A stretch of 64,000 nt of DNA, from NCBI RefSeq assembly GCF_014647375.1, contig NZ_BMPB01000007.1:310001-374000 (forward strand). Reading direction: 5' to 3'. Under the pieces are notes generated by a model. The model saw nothing but the letters and a program-made list of their open reading frames with translations. It was not told where the DNA came from and ran no database searches. Every line of letters begins with the position of its first letter. Position 1 is the first letter of the stretch. The position numbers and the translations under genes were made by a program. This DNA is from Parabacteroides faecis (GTDB taxonomy: Bacteria > Bacteroidota > Bacteroidia > Bacteroidales > Tannerellaceae). Below, in pieces: positions 54,008-62,470 of this stretch.

Positions 54008-54034
54008 CCGGATATATGAATAATGTGTATCCGG
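54008..54034. terminator. Hairpin between convergent nrdB and the amidase gene
   Basis: CCGGATA (54008-54014) pairs with TATCCGG (54028-54034); weak T-tract either side. Confidence 0.45.
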
Positions 54035-54051
54035 ACTCTTATCTAAATTTA

Positions 54052-54642
54052 TTATTCTTCTGGTATTAAAACTGTTTTGAGGTATTTTAAAATAGCCTGT
54101 ACATGTATATCGGCAATTATCGCTCTTCCCTTTTCCGAACAAAGAAACAAAAAATCGTCCCAGGTATCCATAAATAGATTTTCAGTAAGAATAGCCGGAC
54201 AATTGGTATGCTTTAGAATGAACAAAGGATCATATTTCAAACCTCTGTTCCTGAAAGGGAAATCCGTGTCATGCCGGGATGTTACTTCTTCTGAAAAGAC
54301 CGAAGCGATTTTTTGAGAAGTCATGACATCACGGGTATAAAAGACTTCCCATCCTGTTCCACCTCCTGCATTAGCATGAATAGAAACAAGCATGCAGTTT
54401 GTCTTTCCAACCTGATTGGAAATAGTATTTACCCGGTTACAGCGTTCCTGGAGTGAGACATCATTAATTTCCTTTACTATCAGCTCACAATCTATATCTT
54501 TTTGAGTTAGCGTTTCATGTACCCGCCTTGCAATATCCCGATTAAATTCCCATTCAAACAAACGTCTGCTTTCATTCGGCCATTCCGGAGAACGTTTGCC
54601 CGGAGTTTCTATACCATGCCCATTATCGATCAATATCTTCAT
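54052..54642 (-). CDS. Cytoplasmic N-acetylmuramoyl-L-alanine amidase (Amidase_3)
   Basis: 196 residues. Zinc and catalytic residues of the Amidase_3 fold are present: His9 in DNGHG, Glu30 in LFEWEFN, His in VSIHANAG and the catalytic Glu in TENLFM. The fold is complete, yet there is no signal peptide or membrane segment, so the enzyme cannot reach the wall by Sec or Tat. Such signal-less amidases occur in phage and accessory loci. The start ATG is 13 nt after a terminator-like hairpin. Upstream in the same direction are a 39-residue ORF and a cystatin/chagasin-like protein. No phage structural genes are near. Confidence 0.85.
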   Translation of the reverse strand: MKILIDNGHGIETPGKRSPEWPNESRRLFEWEFNRDIARRVHETLTQKDIDCELIVKEINDVSLQERCNRVNTISNQVGKTNCMLVSIHANAGGGTGWEVFYTRDVMTSQKIASVFSEEVTSRHDTDFPFRNRGLKYDPLFILKHTNCPAILTENLFMDTWDDFLFLCSEKGRAIIADIHVQAILKYLKTVLIPEE

Positions 54643-54655
54643 AAAATAAAAAGTT

Positions 54656-54690
54656 AAAAGGAGCTACTAAATATATTACCAGCTCCTTTT
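54656..54690 (-). terminator. Terminator-like hairpin directly before the amidase start
   Basis: AAAAGGAGCT (54656-54665) and AGCTCCTTTT (54681-54690), perfect 10-bp stem. Read on the minus strand it is followed by AACTTTTTATTTT and then the amidase ATG at 54642. Either a terminator of the upstream genes or an attenuator. Confidence 0.75.
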
Positions 54691-54717
54691 ATGAATAAAA
54701 TGATTAACCTTCCAATC

Positions 54718-54837
54718 CTATTTCAAAAAACAACGTTGTACCCTTGTACGGTAAGTAGCAACAGCATCCCAAATCACACGAAATTCCTGTATAAAACCTG
54801 CTGCATTTACACATGCAATTCTATTTACTTCCTGCAT
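54718..54837 (-). CDS. 39-residue small protein between the cystatin-like gene and the amidase
   Basis: Reads MQEVNRIACVNAAGFIQEF and ends RCFLK. Start ATG 54837 is 20 nt after the stop of the upstream gene, and stop TAG 54718 precedes the terminator-like hairpin. No signal peptide; two cysteines; weakly amphipathic middle. The NAAGFIQEFRVIW segment resembles a motif in some secreted Bacteroidales proteins, so it might be the truncated start of a longer gene; no downstream continuation in another frame was found. Family not recognised. Confidence 0.5.
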   Translation of the reverse strand: MQEVNRIACVNAAGFIQEFRVIWDAVATYRTRVQRCFLK

Positions 54838-54857
54838 AATTGTCTTGGTTTTTATTA

Positions 54858-55445
54858 TTAATCTCTCAAAAACGGAACAATTTTAGTGATCATCACTTCA
54901 CCACCATTGCAAGGCAAAGCCTGATGAACATATACCATTGCATAGGATTCCCGAGGAGGATTCGTTTCAGTTACTGACTTACAGACATAACGATAATTTA
55001 CACCTTCCACAATCTGAACAGCTACCGATACAGGTGTATATTGAACTCCGACAACTCCACGCATCGCTTCCTGAAAGACTGCCATCTCTTCCGGCAACAA
55101 TTCATGATGATCTGTCCAACCTCCTGACTTCCGGTCGATATGGTCGTCCTCTATTTCAACAGGTTGAATCTGTTCGTAAAGAACACCAGCTTCCGACACA
55201 TGTGTCTGAGCCAACTGATAAAGAGCTTTCCCGGGAGCTACAGCTTTAAAAACAAACACTTTTTTTCCCGGTGCACCGAGCAACTCTGCATCCGGTTCTA
55301 TTGCATCTTCATCCAATAAGATCAAACCACCTTCCAAACGTGATAGAAAACAGTTCTCGCCTGTATTAAAATTAACTTCACGTTCTACTGTAAAGGTCTC
55401 ATACAATTTCAAACTTCTACCTTGTGAATTTTCTTTTTCTTCCAT
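54858..55445 (-). CDS. Cystatin-/chagasin-like two-domain protein
   Basis: 195 residues, no signal peptide. Residues about 15-100 recall the chagasin (I42 inhibitor) fold: LEGGLILLDEDAIEPDAELLG-like strand followed by GAPGKKVFVFKAVAPGKALYQL. Residues about 120-195 contain QIVEGVNYRYVCKS, which fits the cystatin Q-x-V-x-G loop and following strands, then MVYVHQALPCNGGEVMITKI. Both are cysteine-protease inhibitor folds, but chagasin loop residues are degenerate and inhibition is unproven. First gene of a three-gene unit with the small ORF and amidase. Cytoplasmic location is expected. Confidence 0.6.
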   Translation of the reverse strand: MEEKENSQGRSLKLYETFTVEREVNFNTGENCFLSRLEGGLILLDEDAIEPDAELLGAPGKKVFVFKAVAPGKALYQLAQTHVSEAGVLYEQIQPVEIEDDHIDRKSGGWTDHHELLPEEMAVFQEAMRGVVGVQYTPVSVAVQIVEGVNYRYVCKSVTETNPPRESYAMVYVHQALPCNGGEVMITKIVPFLRD

Positions 55446-55676
55446 GCTTATAAAATTTAAGATTCAAATTATAATAAGACAGCCCTTAAACCATCCTATC
55501 TTTACTGGCAAAGGAATGGTAAATTTTAATACGTACAAAGAAATTCAACCCTTAAGAAGTGACAACAGGAGCATTGTCATAAGACAAAAGAGATGTCACC
55601 CTCAAGACGTCGGATTGTCACATCAGCGAAACTCAATAATTAATGATTATTCATATCGCCGATTCATTTATTTAGC

Positions 55677-55684
55677 TACTTTTG
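55677..55684 (+). promoter_or_regulatory. Promoter of the ATP-grasp/GNAT pair
   Basis: TACTTTTG, 20 nt before ATG 55704; a short leader. Confidence 0.6.
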
Positions 55685-55703
55685 CGCACTTATTATATTC
55701 GAC

Positions 55704-57176
55704 ATGAATAACGTGCTAATTTTATTAGACAGCCTGAATGATTGGAAACCGTATTATAAGACAAGCAGTATCTTAACCGTTTCCGATTATTTGAAGAACA
55801 AATCTCTCCAGAAAGAAAAGGGGAATAAGTTTGTCATCAACCTGAGTAACGATTACAGTTATAATTCCGAAGGATATTACTGTTCGCTACTAGCCCAAAC
55901 CAGGGGACACAAAGTGATTCCCGGAGTAGATATCATTAACAAGGTGGAAGCCGGAGCCGGTGTCCGTATGGACCGGAACTTACAAAAGCTCTGTTATCAG
56001 TGGATACAGAAAAATGATATCACCGAAGACATCTGGAACCTGGATATCTATTTCGGTACATGCAAAGAGAAAGGGTTGGAAAAAATAGCCCGTTTTATCT
56101 TTGAGAACTACCCGGCCCCGCTACTAAGAGTCAGTTTGAATACCCGCCAAAAGAATCAAATCGAAACGATCCAGTTCCTTTCGCTGGAACAGTTGAACGA
56201 CGACGAACAAAGTTTCTTTGCCGATGCGCTGGACCGTTTCAACAAAAAAGTATGGCGTGCTCCGCAGTCCGTCAAATCAGCACGGTATAGCCTGGCTGTA
56301 TTATACGACCCGGAAGAAAAGTTTCCACCCAGCAACAAACAGGCTTTGAACAAATTGCTGGATGTTGCTAAAAAGATGGATATACATGCCGAACTGATCA
56401 CGGAAGAAGATGCTACTCGGTTAATGGAGTTCGACGCTCTGTTTATCCGAACCACTACGTCGCTGAACCATTATACTTTCCGCCTGTCACAACTGGCGAA
56501 GCAAAACGGGATGGTGGTGATCGATGATCCATTATCTATCATCCGGTGTACCAACAAGGTCTACCTGAACGAATTATTTGAGAAAGAAAAGATACCGGCT
56601 CCGCTGTCTATGTTAATCTTTAAGTCGAATGAAAATACATTCGAACAGATCTGCGAGCAACTAGGTTCTCCTTTCATCCTGAAAATTCCGGACGGATCGT
56701 TCTCTTTCGGAATGAAGAAAGTAACCAATGAGACAGAACTGAAAGCGGCACTCAATCTGCTTTTCGATAAATCGTCGATCCTTCTGGCACAAGAATTTAC
56801 ACCGACTGAATTCGACTGGCGAATCGGTATCCTGAACGGAGAACCGTTGTTTGCCTGCAAATATTATATGGCAAAAGGACATTGGCAGATCTATTGCCAT
56901 TACGATTCGGGAAGAAGCCGGTGCGGACTGGTCGATACCATTCCCATTTATCAGGTTCCCCGTAAAGTACTCGATACGGCGGTCAAGGCAGCTTCCCTGA
57001 TCGGGAAAGGGCTTTATGGAGTAGATATGAAGATGGTTAACGACCGGGCTATGGTTATCGAGATCAACGATAATCCGAGTATCGATCACGGGATTGAAGA
57101 TGCCGTACTGGGAGACGACTTGTATTACCGTATACTGAATCATTTCGGGCGGACACTGGATATGAAACATTTTTAA
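55704..57176 (+). CDS. RimK-like ATP-grasp ligase with RLAN N-terminal domain
   Basis: 490 residues. Residues about 1-150 match the RimK-like ATP-grasp N-terminal (RLAN) region (YCSLLAQTRGHKVIPG is typical), a linker follows, and about 285-480 is ATP-grasp with PFILKIPDGSFSFGMKKV and GLYGVDMKMVNDRAMVIEINDNPSIDHG (Mg-binding Glu/Asn). Members of this group form amide bonds between a carboxylate and an amino group, often glutamate ligation. The GNAT gene starts 4 nt downstream. The genes for a GCS2-type ligase or aminopeptidase seen with this pair in other bacteria are absent here. Confidence 0.88.
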   Translation: MNNVLILLDSLNDWKPYYKTSSILTVSDYLKNKSLQKEKGNKFVINLSNDYSYNSEGYYCSLLAQTRGHKVIPGVDIINKVEAGAGVRMDRNLQKLCYQWIQKNDITEDIWNLDIYFGTCKEKGLEKIARFIFENYPAPLLRVSLNTRQKNQIETIQFLSLEQLNDDEQSFFADALDRFNKKVWRAPQSVKSARYSLAVLYDPEEKFPPSNKQALNKLLDVAKKMDIHAELITEEDATRLMEFDALFIRTTTSLNHYTFRLSQLAKQNGMVVIDDPLSIIRCTNKVYLNELFEKEKIPAPLSMLIFKSNENTFEQICEQLGSPFILKIPDGSFSFGMKKVTNETELKAALNLLFDKSSILLAQEFTPTEFDWRIGILNGEPLFACKYYMAKGHWQIYCHYDSGRSRCGLVDTIPIYQVPRKVLDTAVKAASLIGKGLYGVDMKMVNDRAMVIEINDNPSIDHGIEDAVLGDDLYYRILNHFGRTLDMKHF

Positions 57177-57180
57177 CCGA

Positions 57181-57639
57181 ATGGAAAAGGAGTTGGAAAT
57201 CAGGCAGGCAGTCCGTTCGGATCTCGATTCGATACTGGAGATTGAAACCGTTTGCTTCGGTGCGGACAGTTTTTCAAGGAGACAGATCTTATACCTTATT
57301 ACCCAGGCAAAAGGAATCTTTTATGTTGTTACGGATAAGGGAAAAGTGATTGCATACAGTTCGTTGATATCGAATGCCCGTACTCATAACCTACGTATTT
57401 ATTCCATAGCCGTTCATCCGGATGCTAGAGGCAGGAAGTTAGGGCAGCAATTGATGGAAAAAGCGATCGGATTTGCCCGGTCGTATCAACTCAAAAAAAT
57501 TACGTTGGAAGTAAATGTGACTAACGAAGCCGCCATCGGCCTTTACCTAAAAAACGGATTCGAACACATCCGCATAATCAATAATTATTACGCGGATGGT
57601 TCGAATGCTTATTATATGTATAAGCTTATTAACTCCTAA
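57181..57639 (+). CDS. GNAT family N-acetyltransferase (RimI-like)
   Basis: 152 residues with the acetyl-CoA loop HPDARGRKLGQQLM (R/Q-x-x-G-x-G/A) and downstream TLEVNVTNEAAIGLYLKNGFE, the RimI-type beta-bulge signature. Probably acetylates an amino group in a substrate made or used by the ATP-grasp ligase directly upstream. Convergent with the GH2 gene, 14 bp apart. Confidence 0.9.
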   Translation: MEKELEIRQAVRSDLDSILEIETVCFGADSFSRRQILYLITQAKGIFYVVTDKGKVIAYSSLISNARTHNLRIYSIAVHPDARGRKLGQQLMEKAIGFARSYQLKKITLEVNVTNEAAIGLYLKNGFEHIRIINNYYADGSNAYYMYKLINS

Positions 57640-57653
57640 ACGTTTGATTAAAA

Positions 57654-60254
57654 CTACAAATTCGTCGGGTTTCCCCCTACCTTAACTTCGGACAATCCGG
57701 CATTTCCGGAGATAAAACTGATGCGGACAAAGCGAATATTCTTTCCGAGGTCACCATCTATACGCTGCTTCTTTTCTTTCTTATTGCTGGTGCGCTGGTT
57801 GGATACGGTTATCCATGATTGGTTATCGGAAGATACTTCAATGACGTATTGATGTATATCGACTGTTGGGAAGACCAGTTCGATCGCGTTCAGATCATAG
57901 GAGGCTTCCAGATCGAGTTTCCACCAGGCAGCCTTATCTGAGGGGTCGGCAAACCAGGCGGTCTGGTCGTCACCGTCATTTGATAAAGTGCGGGAAGAAA
58001 GTTCCGCTGTCGAACTGACAAAAGAAGGACGGTTAACCGCCAATAACAACTCATTTACAGGTTCTTCTTTCTTCGGGGCAATATAGCGTTTATAAGGACG
58101 GTCCGCCACTTTCGGACGACCGGCCGACTCCCAGGTTGGCTGTCCTAATGTCCGAATAGTGAGGGTAGATGCGGGTAGCCCTTCAGCAGACGCTTCAATA
58201 ATGGTAGTTCCGGCATAGTAACTACGGAATTCGATTGCAGCCTTTCCGTCACGGATCGTAATATCGGAGGTTTCCTCTTCTGAAGGAGGCATAAACTGGA
58301 TGGACGAACCTGTTGGAAATTCACCGGGGCCGGACAGGACGGATAGCTTAACGGGGATCTCATTACTAACCGGTTTGCCGCTTGCATCCAACAAAGAGAT
58401 CAGGATATGAACATCATCTGTCCCGTCGGGAGCAGCTATCGTTGTCTTATCCGCAGACAAACCGATCTTTGCAGGAATACCCGATTCAGGCCATTGCGGT
58501 TCAACCGGGTTCCTGTTTCCTTTGGCATAAGCCTCCCGATACCAGTACCAGGAACGCTTCGGGATACGGAAATAATCCACCAATCCCATAATAGCCAGAC
58601 CGGTTCCACCGACTGTCCCGTGATCGAAGCCACACCAGATCACTTGTCCTCCACGCCATTCCGGACGGTTAAAGCCATCTTTCAGGTCTGCCCATCCCGG
58701 TTCGAACGTACCCGGACGATGTGTCGTTACACTACCATATTCAGAAACCATACTAGGTACACCGGGATTCAGGAAACCCGCCCCGTCGCCATTATAAAAA
58801 GCGATCTGGTTCTTCCCTAGTTTATCTACGCCTTTACGCTGGCTACCGCCGATAGCGACCAGGCGCGTCGGATCCCAAACATGCGTACTGTCGGTTGCCT
58901 TGTTCAGCAATTGCTTCATCCGTTCATTGGTGGATGCATCCGTAAAGAAAGGTTCATTACTCATACTCCATGCCGTAATAGAAGGACTATTCCGGTTGAT
59001 TCGGATCAGCTCTTTCAACTGGTACAACACACTCCGGTCGAAACGATCCTGGTCTTCCGGATTCGGAGGATAACAACCGGACGAAGGAGTCCCCCAACCG
59101 TCACGGTCACCCGAACCGCCTCCCATACCCCAGAAAGCATTCTCTGGGAAGAACAGTATGCCGATCTCATCACAAGCCTGTGCAAATGAAGGGTCGTGCG
59201 GATAATGTGATCCGCGGATCGTATTGAAACCACAATCCTTCATCATCTGTATATCCCGACGGAAACCGGCATTTGTTACGGCATCTCCCCAGCCGGCATG
59301 ATCCTGATGGACGTTTGCCCCCAACAGGTAAAAATGTTCGCCGTTAAGGAAGAACCCTTTGTCTGCTGTCCATTCGAACCAACGGATACCGAAAACGGTT
59401 TCTTTCCGGTCGGTCACTTTATTCCCCTGCTGAATCGTTGTCACCGCTTTATAAAGGTTCGGACTATCCGGATGCCAGAGAGCCGGGTCGATGATACTTG
59501 CCGGATACTGAGTGAATATTCGGGAACTGCCGGCTTCAAGCGTTTCTTTTGTTTCTGCTTTTGAAACAATTTTACCCTTGGGTGAAACGATCTCTGTCCG
59601 GATCGTAAACTGTTGCGGACGGGCATGGTCATTTCTTATTTCTGTCTCTGCCCTAAAAGAGGCAGACGATTTCGACACTTCCGGTGTTGTGATGAACGTT
59701 CCGCACCAGGCGACATGCAAAGGATCCGTTATATGTAAATACACATCGCGGTAGATACCTCCGCTAAACTGGTGATCGCCGGCACGTGGCGCCACATCCG
59801 CCTTCCAGAGATTGTTGACACGGACCGCTAAGATATTTTTTCCGGGTTTAAGGAAAGGTGTCAGGTCATAGCAGAAACCGGTATATCCTCCGGTATGCTC
59901 TCCTACCCGCTGCCCGTTCAGGAAAACTTCGCTTTGAATAAATATGCCTTCAAATTCAACCGATACTTGTTTACCCTTCCATGCTGCCGGCATTTCAATC
60001 GTCTTCCGGTACCAGCCATACCCATTGTATACGCTCTTCCACATGAAGTAAGGAAGAGAAAATGAGTGAGGAAGATTCACTTGTTCCCAACTTTGATCGG
60101 AAAAGGAGGTTTGTTCTGCCTCTTCCACATCGCCTAAAGTAAAGAGCCAGCCACGGTTCAAATTGATCTGTTGGCGCACAGGGGCAGCATTCAGATTCCA
60201 GCAGATCATAATCTGCAAGAAGAAAATAATCGTTACGAGAGTTTTTTTATTCAT
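57654..60254 (-). CDS. Glycoside hydrolase family 2 enzyme with C-terminal discoidin-like domain
   Basis: 866 residues. Signal peptide (1-24), jelly-roll and Ig-like domains (about 30-300), TIM barrel with the acid/base Glu in SMSNEPF and the nucleophile Glu in MVSEYGS, then extra Ig-like domains and a C-terminal F5/8 type C (discoidin-like) carbohydrate-binding module (about 740-866, RTLSNDGDDQTAWFADPSDKAAWWKLDLE). GH2 covers beta-galactosidase, beta-glucuronidase and beta-mannosidase; the loop residues do not settle which. Exported to the periplasm. Confidence 0.9.
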   Translation of the reverse strand: MNKKTLVTIIFFLQIMICWNLNAAPVRQQINLNRGWLFTLGDVEEAEQTSFSDQSWEQVNLPHSFSLPYFMWKSVYNGYGWYRKTIEMPAAWKGKQVSVEFEGIFIQSEVFLNGQRVGEHTGGYTGFCYDLTPFLKPGKNILAVRVNNLWKADVAPRAGDHQFSGGIYRDVYLHITDPLHVAWCGTFITTPEVSKSSASFRAETEIRNDHARPQQFTIRTEIVSPKGKIVSKAETKETLEAGSSRIFTQYPASIIDPALWHPDSPNLYKAVTTIQQGNKVTDRKETVFGIRWFEWTADKGFFLNGEHFYLLGANVHQDHAGWGDAVTNAGFRRDIQMMKDCGFNTIRGSHYPHDPSFAQACDEIGILFFPENAFWGMGGGSGDRDGWGTPSSGCYPPNPEDQDRFDRSVLYQLKELIRINRNSPSITAWSMSNEPFFTDASTNERMKQLLNKATDSTHVWDPTRLVAIGGSQRKGVDKLGKNQIAFYNGDGAGFLNPGVPSMVSEYGSVTTHRPGTFEPGWADLKDGFNRPEWRGGQVIWCGFDHGTVGGTGLAIMGLVDYFRIPKRSWYWYREAYAKGNRNPVEPQWPESGIPAKIGLSADKTTIAAPDGTDDVHILISLLDASGKPVSNEIPVKLSVLSGPGEFPTGSSIQFMPPSEEETSDITIRDGKAAIEFRSYYAGTTIIEASAEGLPASTLTIRTLGQPTWESAGRPKVADRPYKRYIAPKKEEPVNELLLAVNRPSFVSSTAELSSRTLSNDGDDQTAWFADPSDKAAWWKLDLEASYDLNAIELVFPTVDIHQYVIEVSSDNQSWITVSNQRTSNKKEKKQRIDGDLGKNIRFVRISFISGNAGLSEVKVGGNPTNL

Positions 60255-60290
60255 AAGTACTTTAATATTAATGGCGAAAAAAAACAGAAC

Positions 60291-60326
60291 AGAAGGAGAA
60301 TAGCATTTACCTGCTGTTCCCCTTCT
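60291..60326 (-). terminator. Terminator of the GH97 gene
   Basis: AGAAGGAGAATAGC (60291-60304) against GCTGTTCCCCTTCT (60313-60326), 2 mismatches, followed on the minus strand by TTTTTTTT. Confidence 0.8.
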
Positions 60327-60353
60327 ATTTATACTAAGATCTAACGGATACTA

Positions 60354-62345
60354 TTATTTACAGATTTTGGCAGCATACCCTCCGCCCGGAGCCATCTTGA
60401 TCTTCAGCTTACGATCAGCCGGGACAGGTATGATTTCTTTTTTGTAATCGCTGGCAGCACGGTCGGCATTGATACCGTCTTTAAACAGTTCCAGCTTGTA
60501 ATCGCCGTCACCCAGGAAAGAAAGATCCAGCTCCAGCTCACGCGGTTCCCAGTTGGTGAGGGCACCCACGTACCAGTTGTCGCCATGTTTGCGAGCCATT
60601 GCTATATATTCGGACACTTTTGCATCGAGCACCTGGGTTTCTTCCCATACGGTGGGAATAGCTGCTATAAATTCCGTACATTCCTTTTCACGCATATAAT
60701 TCGTCGGATTGTCACACAGCATATTCAGAGGCGATTCGAAGATCACATAAGTAGCCAACTGGCGGCAACGTGTCCCCTGGCTCATCGGTTCGGAATAAAC
60801 CGGACGGTAGTTTTGGCGGATCGCATTACGCATAGCCCCTTGTGTATAATCTACCGGGCCGGCCACCATACGGATGAACGGGAAAGTCACATCGTAAGTA
60901 ACCATATCGTATGATTCGGGCGACCACTTCAACTGTTCCAGGCCGTTCACACCCTCATAATTGATCACGTTCGGATACGTGCGCTGCAACCCTGTCGGTT
61001 TACAGATCCCGTGGAAGTCGACCAACATATTATAACGCGCACAAGTCTCCGCCGCACGATACAGGAAGTCTATTATTTCCTGATCGTCACGATCCATAAA
61101 GTCTACTTTGAAACCTTTCACACCCATATCGGCATATCGTTTCACCACATTTTCCATATCGCGGTCGAAAGCATAATAACCGGCCCAGAGGATAATATCC
61201 ACATTCTTCGATTTAGCATACGATACAATTTCTTCCAAATTGATTTCCGGGATCACCTGCAATAAATCAGCTTTCAGGTTTACAGCCCATCCCTCATCGA
61301 GGATCACATATTCGATGCCATGATCGGCAGCGAAATCGATATAATATTTATAAGTTTCGTTATTGATACCGGCACGGAAATCGACTCCGGAAATATTCCA
61401 GTCGTTCCACCAATCCCAGGCAACCTTACCCGGTTTGATCCAGGAGATATCCTTTACACGAGACGGGGCAGCCAGGCGATATACCATATCGCAATCGGCC
61501 AACTGCTTGTCATTGTCCGAAACAACGAACACACGCCAGGGGAAAGAACGGTTTCCTTTTGTCTTGGCTATATAATTCTCGCGTTCCTTTACCAGCATCT
61601 GCAACTGATTATGTCCGCCTTGCTGTTTCACCTTCGGATACGGAGCATGGACAGATTTCAGAGAAGGCTTGTCCGTCGTGTTATTCAGGAACATACCCGG
61701 ATAACTTTCAAGGTCGGCCTCTGTGATACAAACTTTCTTTCCATTTCCCAAATCGACCAGGAACGGCAGGATCATCAGACGCTTGTCGTTCAGCTTTGTG
61801 ATCGGTTCGTTGTAATAAGGCTGTTCGAACGAATTGGAAAATTGCTCTTCAAACGTCGGCTTGGTGCTGTTCACATAAGCGGCGAAGGTCTTATGGTCGG
61901 TAGAGAAGTTGTAGGATGCCTCCTCATCTTTCACGATCATATCTCCTTTTTTCTTCGTCACGAAACGATACGCCATACCGTCGTTATACAGGCGGAACAC
62001 GATACTGTAATCGCCGCGGAAAGCGATCGTCATCTCATTATATATATCGCTTACTTCCGATTTCTTATAGAATGGTGAGGGGATCGACTTATCGACGGAA
62101 CCTTTCGTCACTTTCGAAACTTTTGGACTGTTGCCCCCCAGCACCTCTCCGGTCTGCAAGGTCATGGATATAGCAGAAGGAGCCAACACCTCCGTCCCGT
62201 CATGGTTCAACGAGAACTCTACATTATCTCCAACTGTCACTACTGTTTGCAGCTTCCTGTCGGGCGACTGCAACTGATAACTTTTCTGCGCCAATAAAGG
62301 CATGCTTCCCAACAACAGGAAAGTAAGCAGTACTTGTACTTTCAT
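60354..62345 (-). CDS. Glycoside hydrolase family 97 enzyme
   Basis: 663 residues from ATG 62345 (MKVQVLLTFLLLGS). Signal peptide, N-terminal beta-sandwich (about 25-270), TIM barrel with GVKGFKVDFMDRDDQ, and VINYEGVNGLEQLKW, then a C-terminal beta domain. GH97 contains inverting alpha-glucosidases (SusB) and retaining alpha-galactosidases; the Asp in KVDFMDRDD is placed like the nucleophile of the retaining group, so alpha-galactosidase is the better guess. Divergent from the SGNH gene. Confidence 0.9.
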   Translation of the reverse strand: MKVQVLLTFLLLGSMPLLAQKSYQLQSPDRKLQTVVTVGDNVEFSLNHDGTEVLAPSAISMTLQTGEVLGGNSPKVSKVTKGSVDKSIPSPFYKKSEVSDIYNEMTIAFRGDYSIVFRLYNDGMAYRFVTKKKGDMIVKDEEASYNFSTDHKTFAAYVNSTKPTFEEQFSNSFEQPYYNEPITKLNDKRLMILPFLVDLGNGKKVCITEADLESYPGMFLNNTTDKPSLKSVHAPYPKVKQQGGHNQLQMLVKERENYIAKTKGNRSFPWRVFVVSDNDKQLADCDMVYRLAAPSRVKDISWIKPGKVAWDWWNDWNISGVDFRAGINNETYKYYIDFAADHGIEYVILDEGWAVNLKADLLQVIPEINLEEIVSYAKSKNVDIILWAGYYAFDRDMENVVKRYADMGVKGFKVDFMDRDDQEIIDFLYRAAETCARYNMLVDFHGICKPTGLQRTYPNVINYEGVNGLEQLKWSPESYDMVTYDVTFPFIRMVAGPVDYTQGAMRNAIRQNYRPVYSEPMSQGTRCRQLATYVIFESPLNMLCDNPTNYMREKECTEFIAAIPTVWEETQVLDAKVSEYIAMARKHGDNWYVGALTNWEPRELELDLSFLGDGDYKLELFKDGINADRAASDYKKEIIPVPADRKLKIKMAPGGGYAAKICK

Positions 62346-62375
62346 GGTATCTATGTTTTTTATTTTTAACAGGGG

Positions 62376-62383
62376 CAAATATA
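62376..62383 (-). promoter_or_regulatory. Promoter of the GH97 gene
   Basis: Minus-strand TATATTTG, 31 nt before ATG 62345. Confidence 0.6.
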
Positions 62384-62419
62384 CGTGAATAAACGAAAAT
62401 AAAATTTCTAAAATTGTAC

Positions 62420-62427
62420 TATCTTTG
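62420..62427 (+). promoter_or_regulatory. Promoter of the SGNH hydrolase gene
   Basis: TATCTTTG, exact -7 consensus; ATG at 62471. Confidence 0.65.
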
Positions 62428-62470
62428 TCAATATTGTGTCAAAAAGTATGGTATATAAATAGATCGACCT

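Noticed and set aside
54052-54642. Prophage endolysin module
   Set aside because: No holin, terminase, capsid or integrase genes are nearby; only the amidase is phage-like, so a prophage call is not supported.
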